Source: JACKFB01 sp041389525 (lineage in GTDB: Bacteria > Myxococcota_A > UBA9042 > PHBI01 > JACKFB01). From it: 64,000 nucleotides of DNA. Made by a program: the position numbers and the translations under genes. This document shows, one piece after another, positions 30,156 through 38,192 of the stretch (position 1 is the first letter of the stretch; each line of letters begins with the position of its first letter). Below the pieces are notes generated by a model. The model made no database searches, was not told the DNA's origin, and worked only from the letters and a program-made list of their open reading frames with translations. The DNA lies in contig JAWKRR010000023.1 in the NCBI GenBank assembly GCA_041389525.1, positions 38,054 to 102,053 on the forward strand. Reading direction: 5' to 3'.

Positions 30156-30178
30156 ATGGGCGCTATAGTCGCGCCCAT
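30156..30178. promoter_or_regulatory. Inverted repeat framing the -10 box of the kinase gene
   Basis: ATGGGCGC (30156-30163) and GCGCCCAT (30171-30178) are perfect reverse complements around TATAGTC. TATAGT (30164-30169) is the best -10 box, with TAGAGC (30141-30146) 17 bp upstream as a weak -35. The ATG at 30177 lies eight bases after the -10 box ends, so the mRNA may be leaderless. A dimeric repressor could bind over the promoter. Confidence 0.4.
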
Positions 30179-31742
30179 GCGGATGGTCGGTCGATACGCC
30201 CTGCACGAGCCTCCGCTCGGCGAGGGCAGCTTCGGTGAGGTCTACGAGGCGGACGACACGCGGCTCCCACGCCGCGTGGCCGTGAAGCTTCTGCACGCGC
30301 GGCACGCGGTGAACCCGAAGGTGAAGGCGCGCTTTCACCGGGAGCTCGAGGCTGCCTGCCGCGTCGCCCACGAGAACGTCATCCAGGTCATCGACGTGGG
30401 CGAGGAGGCCGGCCTCGGCCTCTACTATGTCATGGAGTTGGTGCGCGGGACGCCGTTGTCGGACCTGCTCGTGGGCACCCCCTTCCCGTGGGTGCGGATC
30501 CTGCCTGTGGCGCGCCAGATGGCCGCTGCGCTGGAGGCGATCCACGACGCCGGCATCGTCCACCGCGACATGAAGCCGGGCAATGTGATGCTGGTGGACC
30601 GCGGCGAGCGAGGGGAGCTGGTCAAGCTGCTCGACTTCGGGATCGCCTGGGTCGAGCAGATGGACGACGAATCCCGCGAAGACCTCACCGGGACCGAGAT
30701 GGTCGTGGGGACCCCGGCGTACATGAGCCCCGAGCAGACCTACATGCGCGCGGATCGCGAGCGCCTGGGGCTGGTCGTCGACCGCCGCAGCGACCTGTAT
30801 TCCCTGGGGGCCATCCTCTACGAGATGGCGGCCGGCCACCGCCCCTTTGGGGGAGACCACATCGAGCTGGTGCTGGCCCACCGCCAGACGGAGGCGGTGC
30901 CGCTGCATCGCGTGGGTGGCGTCGAGGTGCCGCGGGCGTTTTGCGAGATGGTCGAGCAGCTGATGGCGAAGCGGCCCGACGACCGGCCGCCAGACGCGGC
31001 GAGCGTCCTCGATACCCTCGCGCAGATGGAGCAGAGCCAGGCCGCGGCGACCCGGATGGTCGAGCGGCGGCCTGTCGCCGAGAACCTCGCGGCGACCGAG
31101 ATCGGTTCGGCCTTGGCGGTCGGGACGATGGAGGGCGCCATCGACGCCGACATCGACCTGGCCCTCGGCTTCAAGCGACCCGTCTGGCCGCTGTGGCTGG
31201 CGCTCGGGCTGGTCGCGGTGGCGGCCGCGGCGTTTTCGTTGTGGCCCTCGGGCGCTCCTCCCTCGGTCGACGCCACCGCCGTCGACAGCGCGGCGCCTGC
31301 GGTCGCGGCGGCTGCTGCCGCGGCGGGCGTCGACGCGGTGGGCGAGGTCGCCGTCAGCCCGACCGCCGACGCGGTGATCGCCGCTCGTGAGGATGCGACC
31401 GCCCTCGCGCGCCCCGATCTGCCGCCCGCCGAAATAGAGAGCCCACCGGTCCCCACAGTGGCGACGCTGCGAATCAGCAGCGAACCGCTCGGCGCGATGG
31501 TCGCATTGGACGGGAATGAGAAGGGTGTTACCCCGTTGAATCTCGAGGTCGAGTCCACGTCCAAGAGGTCTGTCGAATTGACGTTCTCGCTCAGTGGCTA
31601 CAAGGACAGCCAGGTCCCGATTCGCTTGGATGCGAGCTTGGCTGGCACTGTGGTGGTGGTGAGAACAGAACTACAAAAGCGCGGGCGCCCGGGCGGCGGC
31701 GGTAAGCCGAGCGGATCGCGCGACCCCTTTGAGGACCTTTGA
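30177..31742 (+). CDS. Hanks-type serine/threonine protein kinase with PEGA domain
   Basis: This is a protein of about 521 residues. The kinase domain (about residues 5-285) has the Gly loop GEGSFGEV, catalytic VAVKLL lysine, HRDMKPGN catalytic loop, DFG and the MSPEQ activation-segment end, so it looks active. A transmembrane helix (about 338-358, PLWLALGLVAVAAAAF) follows a linker, then an Ala-rich extracytoplasmic stretch. A C-terminal PEGA domain (LRISSEPLGAMVALDGNEKG...) ends the protein. It probably senses a surface or envelope signal and phosphorylates cytoplasmic targets. ATG 30177 fits the -10 box at 30164, and 30156 and 30183 are alternatives. The stop TGA overlaps the next gene's ATG. 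Confidence 0.85.
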   Translation: MRMVGRYALHEPPLGEGSFGEVYEADDTRLPRRVAVKLLHARHAVNPKVKARFHRELEAACRVAHENVIQVIDVGEEAGLGLYYVMELVRGTPLSDLLVGTPFPWVRILPVARQMAAALEAIHDAGIVHRDMKPGNVMLVDRGERGELVKLLDFGIAWVEQMDDESREDLTGTEMVVGTPAYMSPEQTYMRADRERLGLVVDRRSDLYSLGAILYEMAAGHRPFGGDHIELVLAHRQTEAVPLHRVGGVEVPRAFCEMVEQLMAKRPDDRPPDAASVLDTLAQMEQSQAAATRMVERRPVAENLAATEIGSALAVGTMEGAIDADIDLALGFKRPVWPLWLALGLVAVAAAAFSLWPSGAPPSVDATAVDSAAPAVAAAAAAAGVDAVGEVAVSPTADAVIAAREDATALARPDLPPAEIESPPVPTVATLRISSEPLGAMVALDGNEKGVTPLNLEVESTSKRSVELTFSLSGYKDSQVPIRLDASLAGTVVVVRTELQKRGRPGGGGKPSGSRDPFEDL

Positions 31743-32911
31743 TGCTCGATCGATGGGTGGTAGCCGCGGCGCTCTGGGTGCTGGCGGTTTGCGGGGTAGC
31801 CGCGATGGGACCGCCGGCGTCGGCGGGCTCGGCCACGTTGGCGCGTCAGCTCACCGACCTCGGCATCGACGCGCAGCAGCGTGACGACCACGTCGCCGCG
31901 CTCGCCTACTTCGATCGCGCGCTGAAGGAGCTGGCCCACCCGAAGATTCAGTATTTTCGGGCGAAGTCGCTGCGCGCCACCGGGCGGCTCGACGAAGCGC
32001 TCGAGGAGTTTCGGGCGATTCAGGACGATCCGGGCGTCGAGAAGTACCGGTCGGAGATCGTCGCGTTCATCGTCGCCATCGAGGGCGAGCGGGAGCGCCG
32101 GCTCCTGGAGCAGCAGCTCGAGCGAGAGCGCCGCGAGCGCGAGAAGCTCCAGGGCGACAACAAGCGGCTGGAGGAGGAGGCGAGGAGGGCCGCCGCTGAG
32201 CGGGAGGCCGCCGAGGCCGAGCGCCGCCGCGCCGCCGAAGACGCGCAACGCGCCGCCGACGAGCTCGCCGCGCGACGTGCGACGCCCGGACCGCTGGCTC
32301 CGGACCCCGCGCGCGGGCCGCTGGCGCCGGAGCCGACGAAGGGGCCGCTTGGGGCGCAACCGGACCGTGGCCCCCTCGCTCCTCAGGCCAACCCCGGGGA
32401 TCCTTTCGCGGACGATGCCATGCCGCCGATCAGCTCGCTGCCGCCCCGACCCTACAAGGGCAGCGCGGGCGTCGAGCCCGACTCCGACCAGTGGAAGGGC
32501 GACGACGTCGAGCCCGACGGGAAGCAGACCGCTGGCCTACAGCGCACGCCCGAGCCCGAATCCGCCTATGAGAAGCGCATGCGCCGCTACGATCGTCGCC
32601 GCATCGCCGCCCGCACCTTCGTGACGGTCGGGGTCGTCTCGCTCGCTATCGGCATCCTGGTCGTCACCAACCCATTCGACTCGCCGAAGCTGCGCGAAAG
32701 CGACGCCGCCCCCAAGGCGGGCAAGGGGCTCATCGGGGCCGGAGCGGTCATCCTCGTCGGCGGCCTGATGATGTGGCCGCGAAAGCCCACCGCGCCGCCA
32801 GCTGGTGCGGTCGGGGACGCCGGCGGAGCGAGCTCGCGGCCAGCCAGCGTCAGCCTCACGCCGGTGGTCGGGGCCCGCTCCGGTGGGTTGCTGCTGAACG
32901 CGTCGTTTTAG
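31742..32911 (+). CDS. Membrane protein with TPR-like repeat, coiled coil and C-terminal helices
   Basis: This 390-residue protein has an N-terminal signal or anchor helix (residues 5-25). A TPR-like pair (about 30-110, QQRDDHVAALAYFDRALKEL) is followed by a highly charged coiled coil (about 110-180, Glu/Arg-rich). A proline-rich linker has repeated GPLAP units, and two hydrophobic helices lie near the C-terminus (about 293-315 and 334-350). Its ATG shares a base with the kinase stop (TGATG), so it is co-translated with the kinase and is a good candidate partner or substrate. I do not recognise the exact family. Confidence 0.75.
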   Translation: MLDRWVVAAALWVLAVCGVAAMGPPASAGSATLARQLTDLGIDAQQRDDHVAALAYFDRALKELAHPKIQYFRAKSLRATGRLDEALEEFRAIQDDPGVEKYRSEIVAFIVAIEGERERRLLEQQLERERREREKLQGDNKRLEEEARRAAAEREAAEAERRRAAEDAQRAADELAARRATPGPLAPDPARGPLAPEPTKGPLGAQPDRGPLAPQANPGDPFADDAMPPISSLPPRPYKGSAGVEPDSDQWKGDDVEPDGKQTAGLQRTPEPESAYEKRMRRYDRRRIAARTFVTVGVVSLAIGILVVTNPFDSPKLRESDAAPKAGKGLIGAGAVILVGGLMMWPRKPTAPPAGAVGDAGGASSRPASVSLTPVVGARSGGLLLNASF

Positions 32912-32943
32912 GCCATGGCGCACCGGCCCACGAGCTCACCACC

Positions 32944-33675
32944 ATGCTAGCGCTCGTCTTCGGCATCTTCGTCGTCGGGTCGCTGCTGACCTCGACCCTC
33001 ATCTTCGTCGAGGCGATCCCGAATGAACCGGTGACCCTTGCCGCAGCGGGCGCGATCCACGTGGTCTTTGCCTGGATCTTCTTCCGGGCCTACGGGGCGT
33101 ACCGAACGGTACACCGCCTCGTGCACGAGGGCAGCGGTGAGCTCTTCGATGTAGCGAGCGCCCACCGGATTCAGACCGAGCGCTTTCGCGGGTTGCGGCA
33201 GTACTTTCGCCTGCGGCGGGTCCAGGGGCTGGCCTTGTGCGGGATGCCTCACGAGGCGCTGGAGGCCGCGTCGGAGCTGCGGCGCGACGGCGAGACCTCG
33301 GCACCCCTTCAGGCGTCGGCTCTCGCCGCAGAGGCCGAGGCCAATCTGCTCTTGGGGCAGCCCTTTTGGGCCGAGCGCGCGCTGACCTCGGCCGTCGCGC
33401 TGCGAGGTGGCCCAAGCGACGAAGACGTACGCGCTGTCCAGGCCCGGCTCGCCTGGCTGCGGGGCGACGCGGAGGCGGCCGCGGAGTCTCTGGGCCGCCT
33501 GACGCGCGCAGGCTCGTTCCCGCTGACCTCGGCGACGCGCGCGCGGAATCTCGCCTGGCTGGCCGACGCGCTTCAGAGCGCTGGGAACACCGCCGAGGCT
33601 GCCCGCGTCGCGGCGAAGGCGGTGCGCACCGCGCCGCGGAGTCATTGGGGCCGCATCGCCGCTCGACCGCGCTGA
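32944..33675 (+). CDS. Membrane protein with TPR-like helical repeats
   Basis: This 243-residue protein starts at ATG 32944, and the open frame upstream of it reads into the preceding gene. Two N-terminal membrane helices (residues 2-20 and 30-47) are followed by an alpha-helical domain with TPR-like pairs (EALEAASELRRDG, AEANLLLGQPFWAERALTSAV, GDAEAAAESLGRLTRAG, NTAEAARVAAKAVRTAP). The domain is probably cytoplasmic and used for protein binding. It lies 32 bp after the previous gene in the kinase cluster. No specific function can be assigned. Confidence 0.7.
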   Translation: MLALVFGIFVVGSLLTSTLIFVEAIPNEPVTLAAAGAIHVVFAWIFFRAYGAYRTVHRLVHEGSGELFDVASAHRIQTERFRGLRQYFRLRRVQGLALCGMPHEALEAASELRRDGETSAPLQASALAAEAEANLLLGQPFWAERALTSAVALRGGPSDEDVRAVQARLAWLRGDAEAAAESLGRLTRAGSFPLTSATRARNLAWLADALQSAGNTAEAARVAAKAVRTAPRSHWGRIAARPR

Positions 33676-33827
33676 GCCGCTCCCCAGCTCCCGAAGCCGT
33701 GACTCCCGTAGATCCATTCGCGACGCAGGCCGTCTGAGTCCCGGCTGCGCCCGCGACCGTCGCCGTGGTGGCGCCGCCCACCACCACCCCGCAGGCCGGC
33801 ACCCCGCCCGCACTGAGGAGAAGCCCC

Positions 33828-36095
33828 ATGTTCCGGTTCACGGCAGCCCTGGCCCTCGCAGCCCTCGCCCTCACCGCCGCGCCCGCCGCCCGCGCCAGCG
33901 GACTGCTCCTGCCGCGCGACAGCAGCGAGCCCCTGGCCGTCCGCTACCACCGCGTCAGCGTCGACGCCCACGACGGGACGGCGGTGACCAAGGTCGAGCA
34001 GGTCTTCACCAACAGAACCGGGCGCGACCTCGAGGCCACCTTCTTGTTCCCGCTGCCCGAGGGCGCCGTCATCGTCGACTTCCGCCTCATGGTGAACGGG
34101 AAGATGAAGACGGGCGAGGTGCTGCCGCGTGAGCGGGCGAAGGCGATCTACGAGGGGATCGTCGCGCAGATGAAGGACCCAGCGCTGGTCGAGTGGATGG
34201 GCGACAGCCTCTTTCAGGCGCGTATCTACCCGGTGCCGGCGGGCGGCGACCAGCGCATCGAGTTGACTTACACCCAAGTCCTCCCCTTCCTCGACGGCGC
34301 CTACAAGCTCGTGCACCCGCTGCGCACGCCGGCTTCCGCGTCGCGAACGCTCGAGGACATGACCCTGACCGTGAAGCTGGCGAACGTCACCCCGCTCCGG
34401 GCCATCTACTCGCCGACCCACCGCATCTCGGTGCAGCGAAAGGGCGAGCACAACGCGACCATCGGGTTCGAGCAGGAGCGCGCCGCGCTGGACACCGACT
34501 TCGTGCTCTACGTGAGCGTGTCGCGGGCGGACGTGGGGCTGCAGGTCTTGAGCCACCGCCCCCCGGGAGAGCCCGGCTATTTCATGGTCCTGGCGTCGCC
34601 ACGCGAGGTCTTCGAGGGCAGCGAGTTGGCCCGCAAGAACGTGACCTTCGTGCTCGACACGTCGGGATCCATGGCCGGCGGAAAGCTCGAAGACGCACGG
34701 CGCGCGCTGACCTGGTGTCTGGACCAGCTCGGCCCGGGCGACCGCTTCAACGTCATCCGCTTCTCAAGCGACGTCGAGGCGCTGAGCGAGGGACCGCGGC
34801 CCGCGGATGCCGCTCACCTCGCGGAGGCCCGCCGCTTCGTCGCCGGGTTCGAGGCCGCGGGAGGGACGGCCATCGACGCCGCGCTGGAGGCCGCCCTCCG
34901 TGGCGGCGAGGGCCAGACACAGACGGAGGATGAGCCGCACATCGTGCTCTTCATCACCGACGGCCGCCCGACCGTGGGCGAGACCGCGCGCGACAAGATC
35001 CTCGAGCGCGCCGCCCGCTTCGACCAGCGCGGCGCCACCCGCCTCTTCGCGCTCGGCGTCGGCGACGAGTTGGACACGCTGCTGCTGGATCGCCTCTCGG
35101 TTGCTCACGGCGGAACCTCGGCCTACTTGGGCGCCGACGACGATCTGGACCGCCAAATCTCGGCCCTCTACAGCCAGCTCTCGCACCCCGTCGTGACCGA
35201 TCTTCGTCTGGAGGTCCGCAACATCGCGCCCTACGCCATGCTGCCGCACGCGCTTCCCGACCTCTTCAAAGGCCAGCAGCTCGTGGTGCTCGGCCGCTAC
35301 CGCAAGGCCGGCGACGCGCTCGTGCGTCTGCGGGGGCGCATGAACGGCCGCGAGCGCACCTGGGACTTCGAAGCGCCGCTGCCCGAGCGCCGCGACGACC
35401 AAGCCTTCATCGCCTCGATCTGGGCACACCGGCAGGTCGGGTTTCTGCTTGATGAGATCCGGCAGCGCGGCGAGTCGGCCGAGCTGCGCGAGGAGGTCGT
35501 CCACCTCGCCACCCGCTATGGGATCGTCACGCCTTACACGAGCTATCTGGTGACCGAGGACAACGGGCCGTCGCGTCCGACGCTGGTCGCGCCCCAGACC
35601 GGTGCCGCCAACGCGCGGCCGACGAAGCGCATCGCCCTGGACGGCGAGCTGGAGTCGCGCGAGGCGGGCAGGACGCTACGTCAAGCCTACGGGGGAGGGC
35701 GGGGCGCCGCGCCGGCGGCCGCCGGGCGCCCGCGAGACGCCCTGCCCGCGCCCGCGCCGGCCGAAGAGGTCGCGAAAGCGAAGGTGCTGAAGCACTATCA
35801 GGCCAAGACCACCACGGAGGACGACTCGCGCTCGGTGCGTCAGGTCGGCGGGCACGCGTTCCGGCAACGGGGCGACACGTGGGTGGACACCGCGCTCCGC
35901 GACGGCGTGGAGACGATTCAGGTCGCGCCCTACAGCCCAGGCTGGTGGCGGGTTGTGGAGCTGCGGCCCGAGCTGCGGTCGATCCTGGCCATGGGCGAGC
36001 GCGTCATCGTGTCGCTTGGCGATGTCGCGGTCGAGGTGCAGCCGGGCGCGGCCCGTGAGCTGACCAAGCGCCAAGTGCAGCAGCTTCAGCGGTAG
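33828..36095 (+). CDS. Secreted VIT-VWA domain protein
   Basis: This 755-residue protein starts at ATG 33828 with GAGGAG eight bases upstream. Signal peptide residues 1-22 end in ARAS. A vault-protein inter-alpha-trypsin (VIT) domain follows (about 25-150, with VTKVEQVFTNRTGRDLEATFLFPLPEGA described in part). The VWA domain starts at about 265, with VLDTSGSM as a complete DxSxS metal-binding site and ITDGRPTVGE. The C-terminal 250 residues are less conserved, with a Gly/Ala-rich stretch and a final WRVVELRPEL region. VIT-VWA proteins act in extracellular binding or adhesion. The gene is 152 bp after the TPR-type gene and may have its own promoter. Confidence 0.85.
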   Translation: MFRFTAALALAALALTAAPAARASGLLLPRDSSEPLAVRYHRVSVDAHDGTAVTKVEQVFTNRTGRDLEATFLFPLPEGAVIVDFRLMVNGKMKTGEVLPRERAKAIYEGIVAQMKDPALVEWMGDSLFQARIYPVPAGGDQRIELTYTQVLPFLDGAYKLVHPLRTPASASRTLEDMTLTVKLANVTPLRAIYSPTHRISVQRKGEHNATIGFEQERAALDTDFVLYVSVSRADVGLQVLSHRPPGEPGYFMVLASPREVFEGSELARKNVTFVLDTSGSMAGGKLEDARRALTWCLDQLGPGDRFNVIRFSSDVEALSEGPRPADAAHLAEARRFVAGFEAAGGTAIDAALEAALRGGEGQTQTEDEPHIVLFITDGRPTVGETARDKILERAARFDQRGATRLFALGVGDELDTLLLDRLSVAHGGTSAYLGADDDLDRQISALYSQLSHPVVTDLRLEVRNIAPYAMLPHALPDLFKGQQLVVLGRYRKAGDALVRLRGRMNGRERTWDFEAPLPERRDDQAFIASIWAHRQVGFLLDEIRQRGESAELREEVVHLATRYGIVTPYTSYLVTEDNGPSRPTLVAPQTGAANARPTKRIALDGELESREAGRTLRQAYGGGRGAAPAAAGRPRDALPAPAPAEEVAKAKVLKHYQAKTTTEDDSRSVRQVGGHAFRQRGDTWVDTALRDGVETIQVAPYSPGWWRVVELRPELRSILAMGERVIVSLGDVAVEVQPGAARELTKRQVQQLQR

Positions 36096-36109
36096 AGCCG
36101 AGGTGCGTG

Positions 36110-36135
36110 GGCTCCGGCGGTGTGCCGCTGGGGCC
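36110..36135. terminator. GC-rich hairpin between convergent genes
   Basis: GGCTCCGGCGG-TGTG-CCGCTGGGGCC forms an 11-bp stem (two G-T wobbles) with a 4-base loop. It lies in the 55-bp gap between the converging VIT-VWA and carboxylase genes. It has no T tract on either strand, so it may only weakly terminate or may protect mRNA ends. Confidence 0.4.
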
Positions 36136-36150
36136 CCGCGTCTCGCCGAG

Positions 36151-38181
36151 TCAGCCGTCGCTGCCCTGCGTCTCGGCGTCGACCGCCGGCTCGAGCAGGA
36201 CCAGCGGCGCGCCTGACGCGACCTGGTCGCCTTCGCTGACCAGGACGGCGGTCACCACGGATCGGGCCGGCGCCGTGAGGGTGTGCTCCATCTTCATCGC
36301 CTCGACGATAGCGACCGCCTGCCCGGCTTCGACCGTGTCTGTGGCGGAGACCAGGACGCGCAGGACCTTGCCGGGCATCGGCGCGACGCAGCCGCCGAGA
36401 TCTTCGGTAGCTTCGACCGCGGGGAAAGGCGAGACCTCGGTCAGTCGACGCGCCCATCGGCCGTCAAATACCCAGATGCCGTCTAGCGATTCGACGATTC
36501 GGTAGACCCGGCGGAGGCCGCCGATCTCCACCCAGCGCTGTCGCCCCTCAAGCGGGCCGAAGCGCACGTCCAGCGGGGCGGCGTCGACCTCGACCTTGGC
36601 GTGGCCAGGGGCCAGCAGACGGTAAGAGGCCGAGATCTCGGTCTGGCTTGAGAGCCACGGCTCGAAGACCGTCCACTGGGTCTGGGCATCACGCCAGCGG
36701 TTGTTGCGCCACGCGACGGGCAACCCTGGGAGCAGCGCGCGGCGGGCGGCGCGCTCGGCTGCGCGGTGCAGCGTCGCGACGATGGCGGCGTGCTGCGCGG
36801 AGGACTCGGGGGCCTCGGCGGGGTAGCAGGCCTGGCGCTCGACGAGGAAATGCGTGGTGCAGCGCCCAGCCCGCCACGCGGGATCGTCGAGCAGCCAGAG
36901 CAGGAACTCGCGATTGGTCGGCAGCCCGAGCACCGAGGTGCGGGCCAGGGTGCGGCGCATTCGGCGGGCCGCCTCGTCGCGGGTGGCGCCGTGGGTGATG
37001 ATCTTCGCGAGCATCGGGTCGTAGTGGACGCTCACCTCGCTGCCGGTCTCGACGCCCGTGTCGACGCGCACTCCCTCGCCAGCAGGCACGGTGAAATCGA
37101 GCACCGGGCCCGCCATGGGCAGGTAGTCTCGTGCGGGATCTTCGGCGTAGAGGCGACACTCGATGGCGTGGCCGCGGCTGGTTAGCTCCTGCTGCTCGAA
37201 GGGCAGCGGCTCACCCTCGGCGACGGCGAGCTGCAGCGCGACGAGGTCGAGGCCGGTGACCATCTCGGTGACGGGGTGCTCGACCTGCAGCCGCGTGTTC
37301 ACCTCGAGGAAATAGAAGGCGCCGTCGGGGGCCACGACGAACTCGACGGTGCCGGCGGAGCGGTAGCCGAGGGCGCGGCCGGCGCGCAGCCCGGCGGCAA
37401 GGATGGCGTCGCGGACCGCGGGCGCGAGGTTGGGCGCAGGGGACTCCTCGACGATCTTCTGGTGGCGCCGCTGAATCGAGCACTCGCGCTCGAAGAGATG
37501 GACCAGCCCGCCGTGGGCATCGCCGAAGATCTGCACCTCGATGTGCCGCGGCGACTCGACGTAGCGCTCGACGAGCAGCGCGTCATCGGCGAAGGCTGAG
37601 AGCGCCTCGCGGCGGGCGCCTGAGATGGCGGCGTCGAGCTGGTCGGCCGCGCGGACGACGCGCATCCCCTTGCCGCCACCGCCCGCAGAAGCCTTCAGCA
37701 GCACGGGCATCCCGAGGGCGAGCGCCTCGGCGCGGATGCGCGCGTCGTCGGCTCCCGGCTCGTGAAAGCCGGGCACCACGGGCACGCCGTGTTCGATCAT
37801 CAAGGCCTTGGCGGCGATCTTCGAGCCCATGCGCTCGATGGTGTCCGCGGTCGGGCCGACGAACACGAGGCCGGCCTCGACGCACCGGCGCGCGAAGTCC
37901 GCGTTCTCACTGAGAAACCCGTAGCCGGGGTGCAAGGCATCAGCGCCCGAGATCTGGGCTGCCCGCAGGATCCGGCTGACGTCCAGGTAGCTCTCGGCCG
38001 CGGGTGCAGGGCCCAAGAGCACCGCCACATCCGCTTCGCTGACGTGGGGGGCGCCGCGGTCGGCCTCGGAGTAGACCGCGACCGTCTCGTAGCCCAGGCG
38101 CTTGGCCGTGCGGATGATGCGGCGCGCGATCTCGCCGCGGTTGGCGACCAGCAGACGCTTGAACGGGCGCACTCCCTCCAT
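36151..38181 (-). CDS. Acyl-CoA carboxylase alpha subunit (biotin carboxylase + biotin carrier)
   Basis: This 676-residue protein starts with FKRLLVANRGEIARRIIRTA. Residues about 5-450 are biotin carboxylase, with the ATP-grasp loop KASAGGGGKGMRVV and FYFLEVNTRLQVEHPVTE. The middle domain joins to a biotin carrier domain at about 605-670, where EAMKMEHTL carries the biotinyl lysine. This layout and the EAMKMEHT motif fit methylcrotonyl-, propionyl- or acetyl-CoA carboxylases of the branched-chain and propionate pathways. It carboxylates biotin for transfer by the beta subunit, encoded 11 bp upstream. A longer open frame to 39807 is a shadow of that gene. Confidence 0.9.
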   Translation of the reverse strand: MEGVRPFKRLLVANRGEIARRIIRTAKRLGYETVAVYSEADRGAPHVSEADVAVLLGPAPAAESYLDVSRILRAAQISGADALHPGYGFLSENADFARRCVEAGLVFVGPTADTIERMGSKIAAKALMIEHGVPVVPGFHEPGADDARIRAEALALGMPVLLKASAGGGGKGMRVVRAADQLDAAISGARREALSAFADDALLVERYVESPRHIEVQIFGDAHGGLVHLFERECSIQRRHQKIVEESPAPNLAPAVRDAILAAGLRAGRALGYRSAGTVEFVVAPDGAFYFLEVNTRLQVEHPVTEMVTGLDLVALQLAVAEGEPLPFEQQELTSRGHAIECRLYAEDPARDYLPMAGPVLDFTVPAGEGVRVDTGVETGSEVSVHYDPMLAKIITHGATRDEAARRMRRTLARTSVLGLPTNREFLLWLLDDPAWRAGRCTTHFLVERQACYPAEAPESSAQHAAIVATLHRAAERAARRALLPGLPVAWRNNRWRDAQTQWTVFEPWLSSQTEISASYRLLAPGHAKVEVDAAPLDVRFGPLEGRQRWVEIGGLRRVYRIVESLDGIWVFDGRWARRLTEVSPFPAVEATEDLGGCVAPMPGKVLRVLVSATDTVEAGQAVAIVEAMKMEHTLTAPARSVVTAVLVSEGDQVASGAPLVLLEPAVDAETQGSDG

Positions 38182-38192
38182 GGCGGCGGCCT

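Noticed and set aside
30156..30176. ATG 30156 as the kinase start
   Set aside because: It lies upstream of the best -10 box (30164-30169), so it would not be on that transcript.
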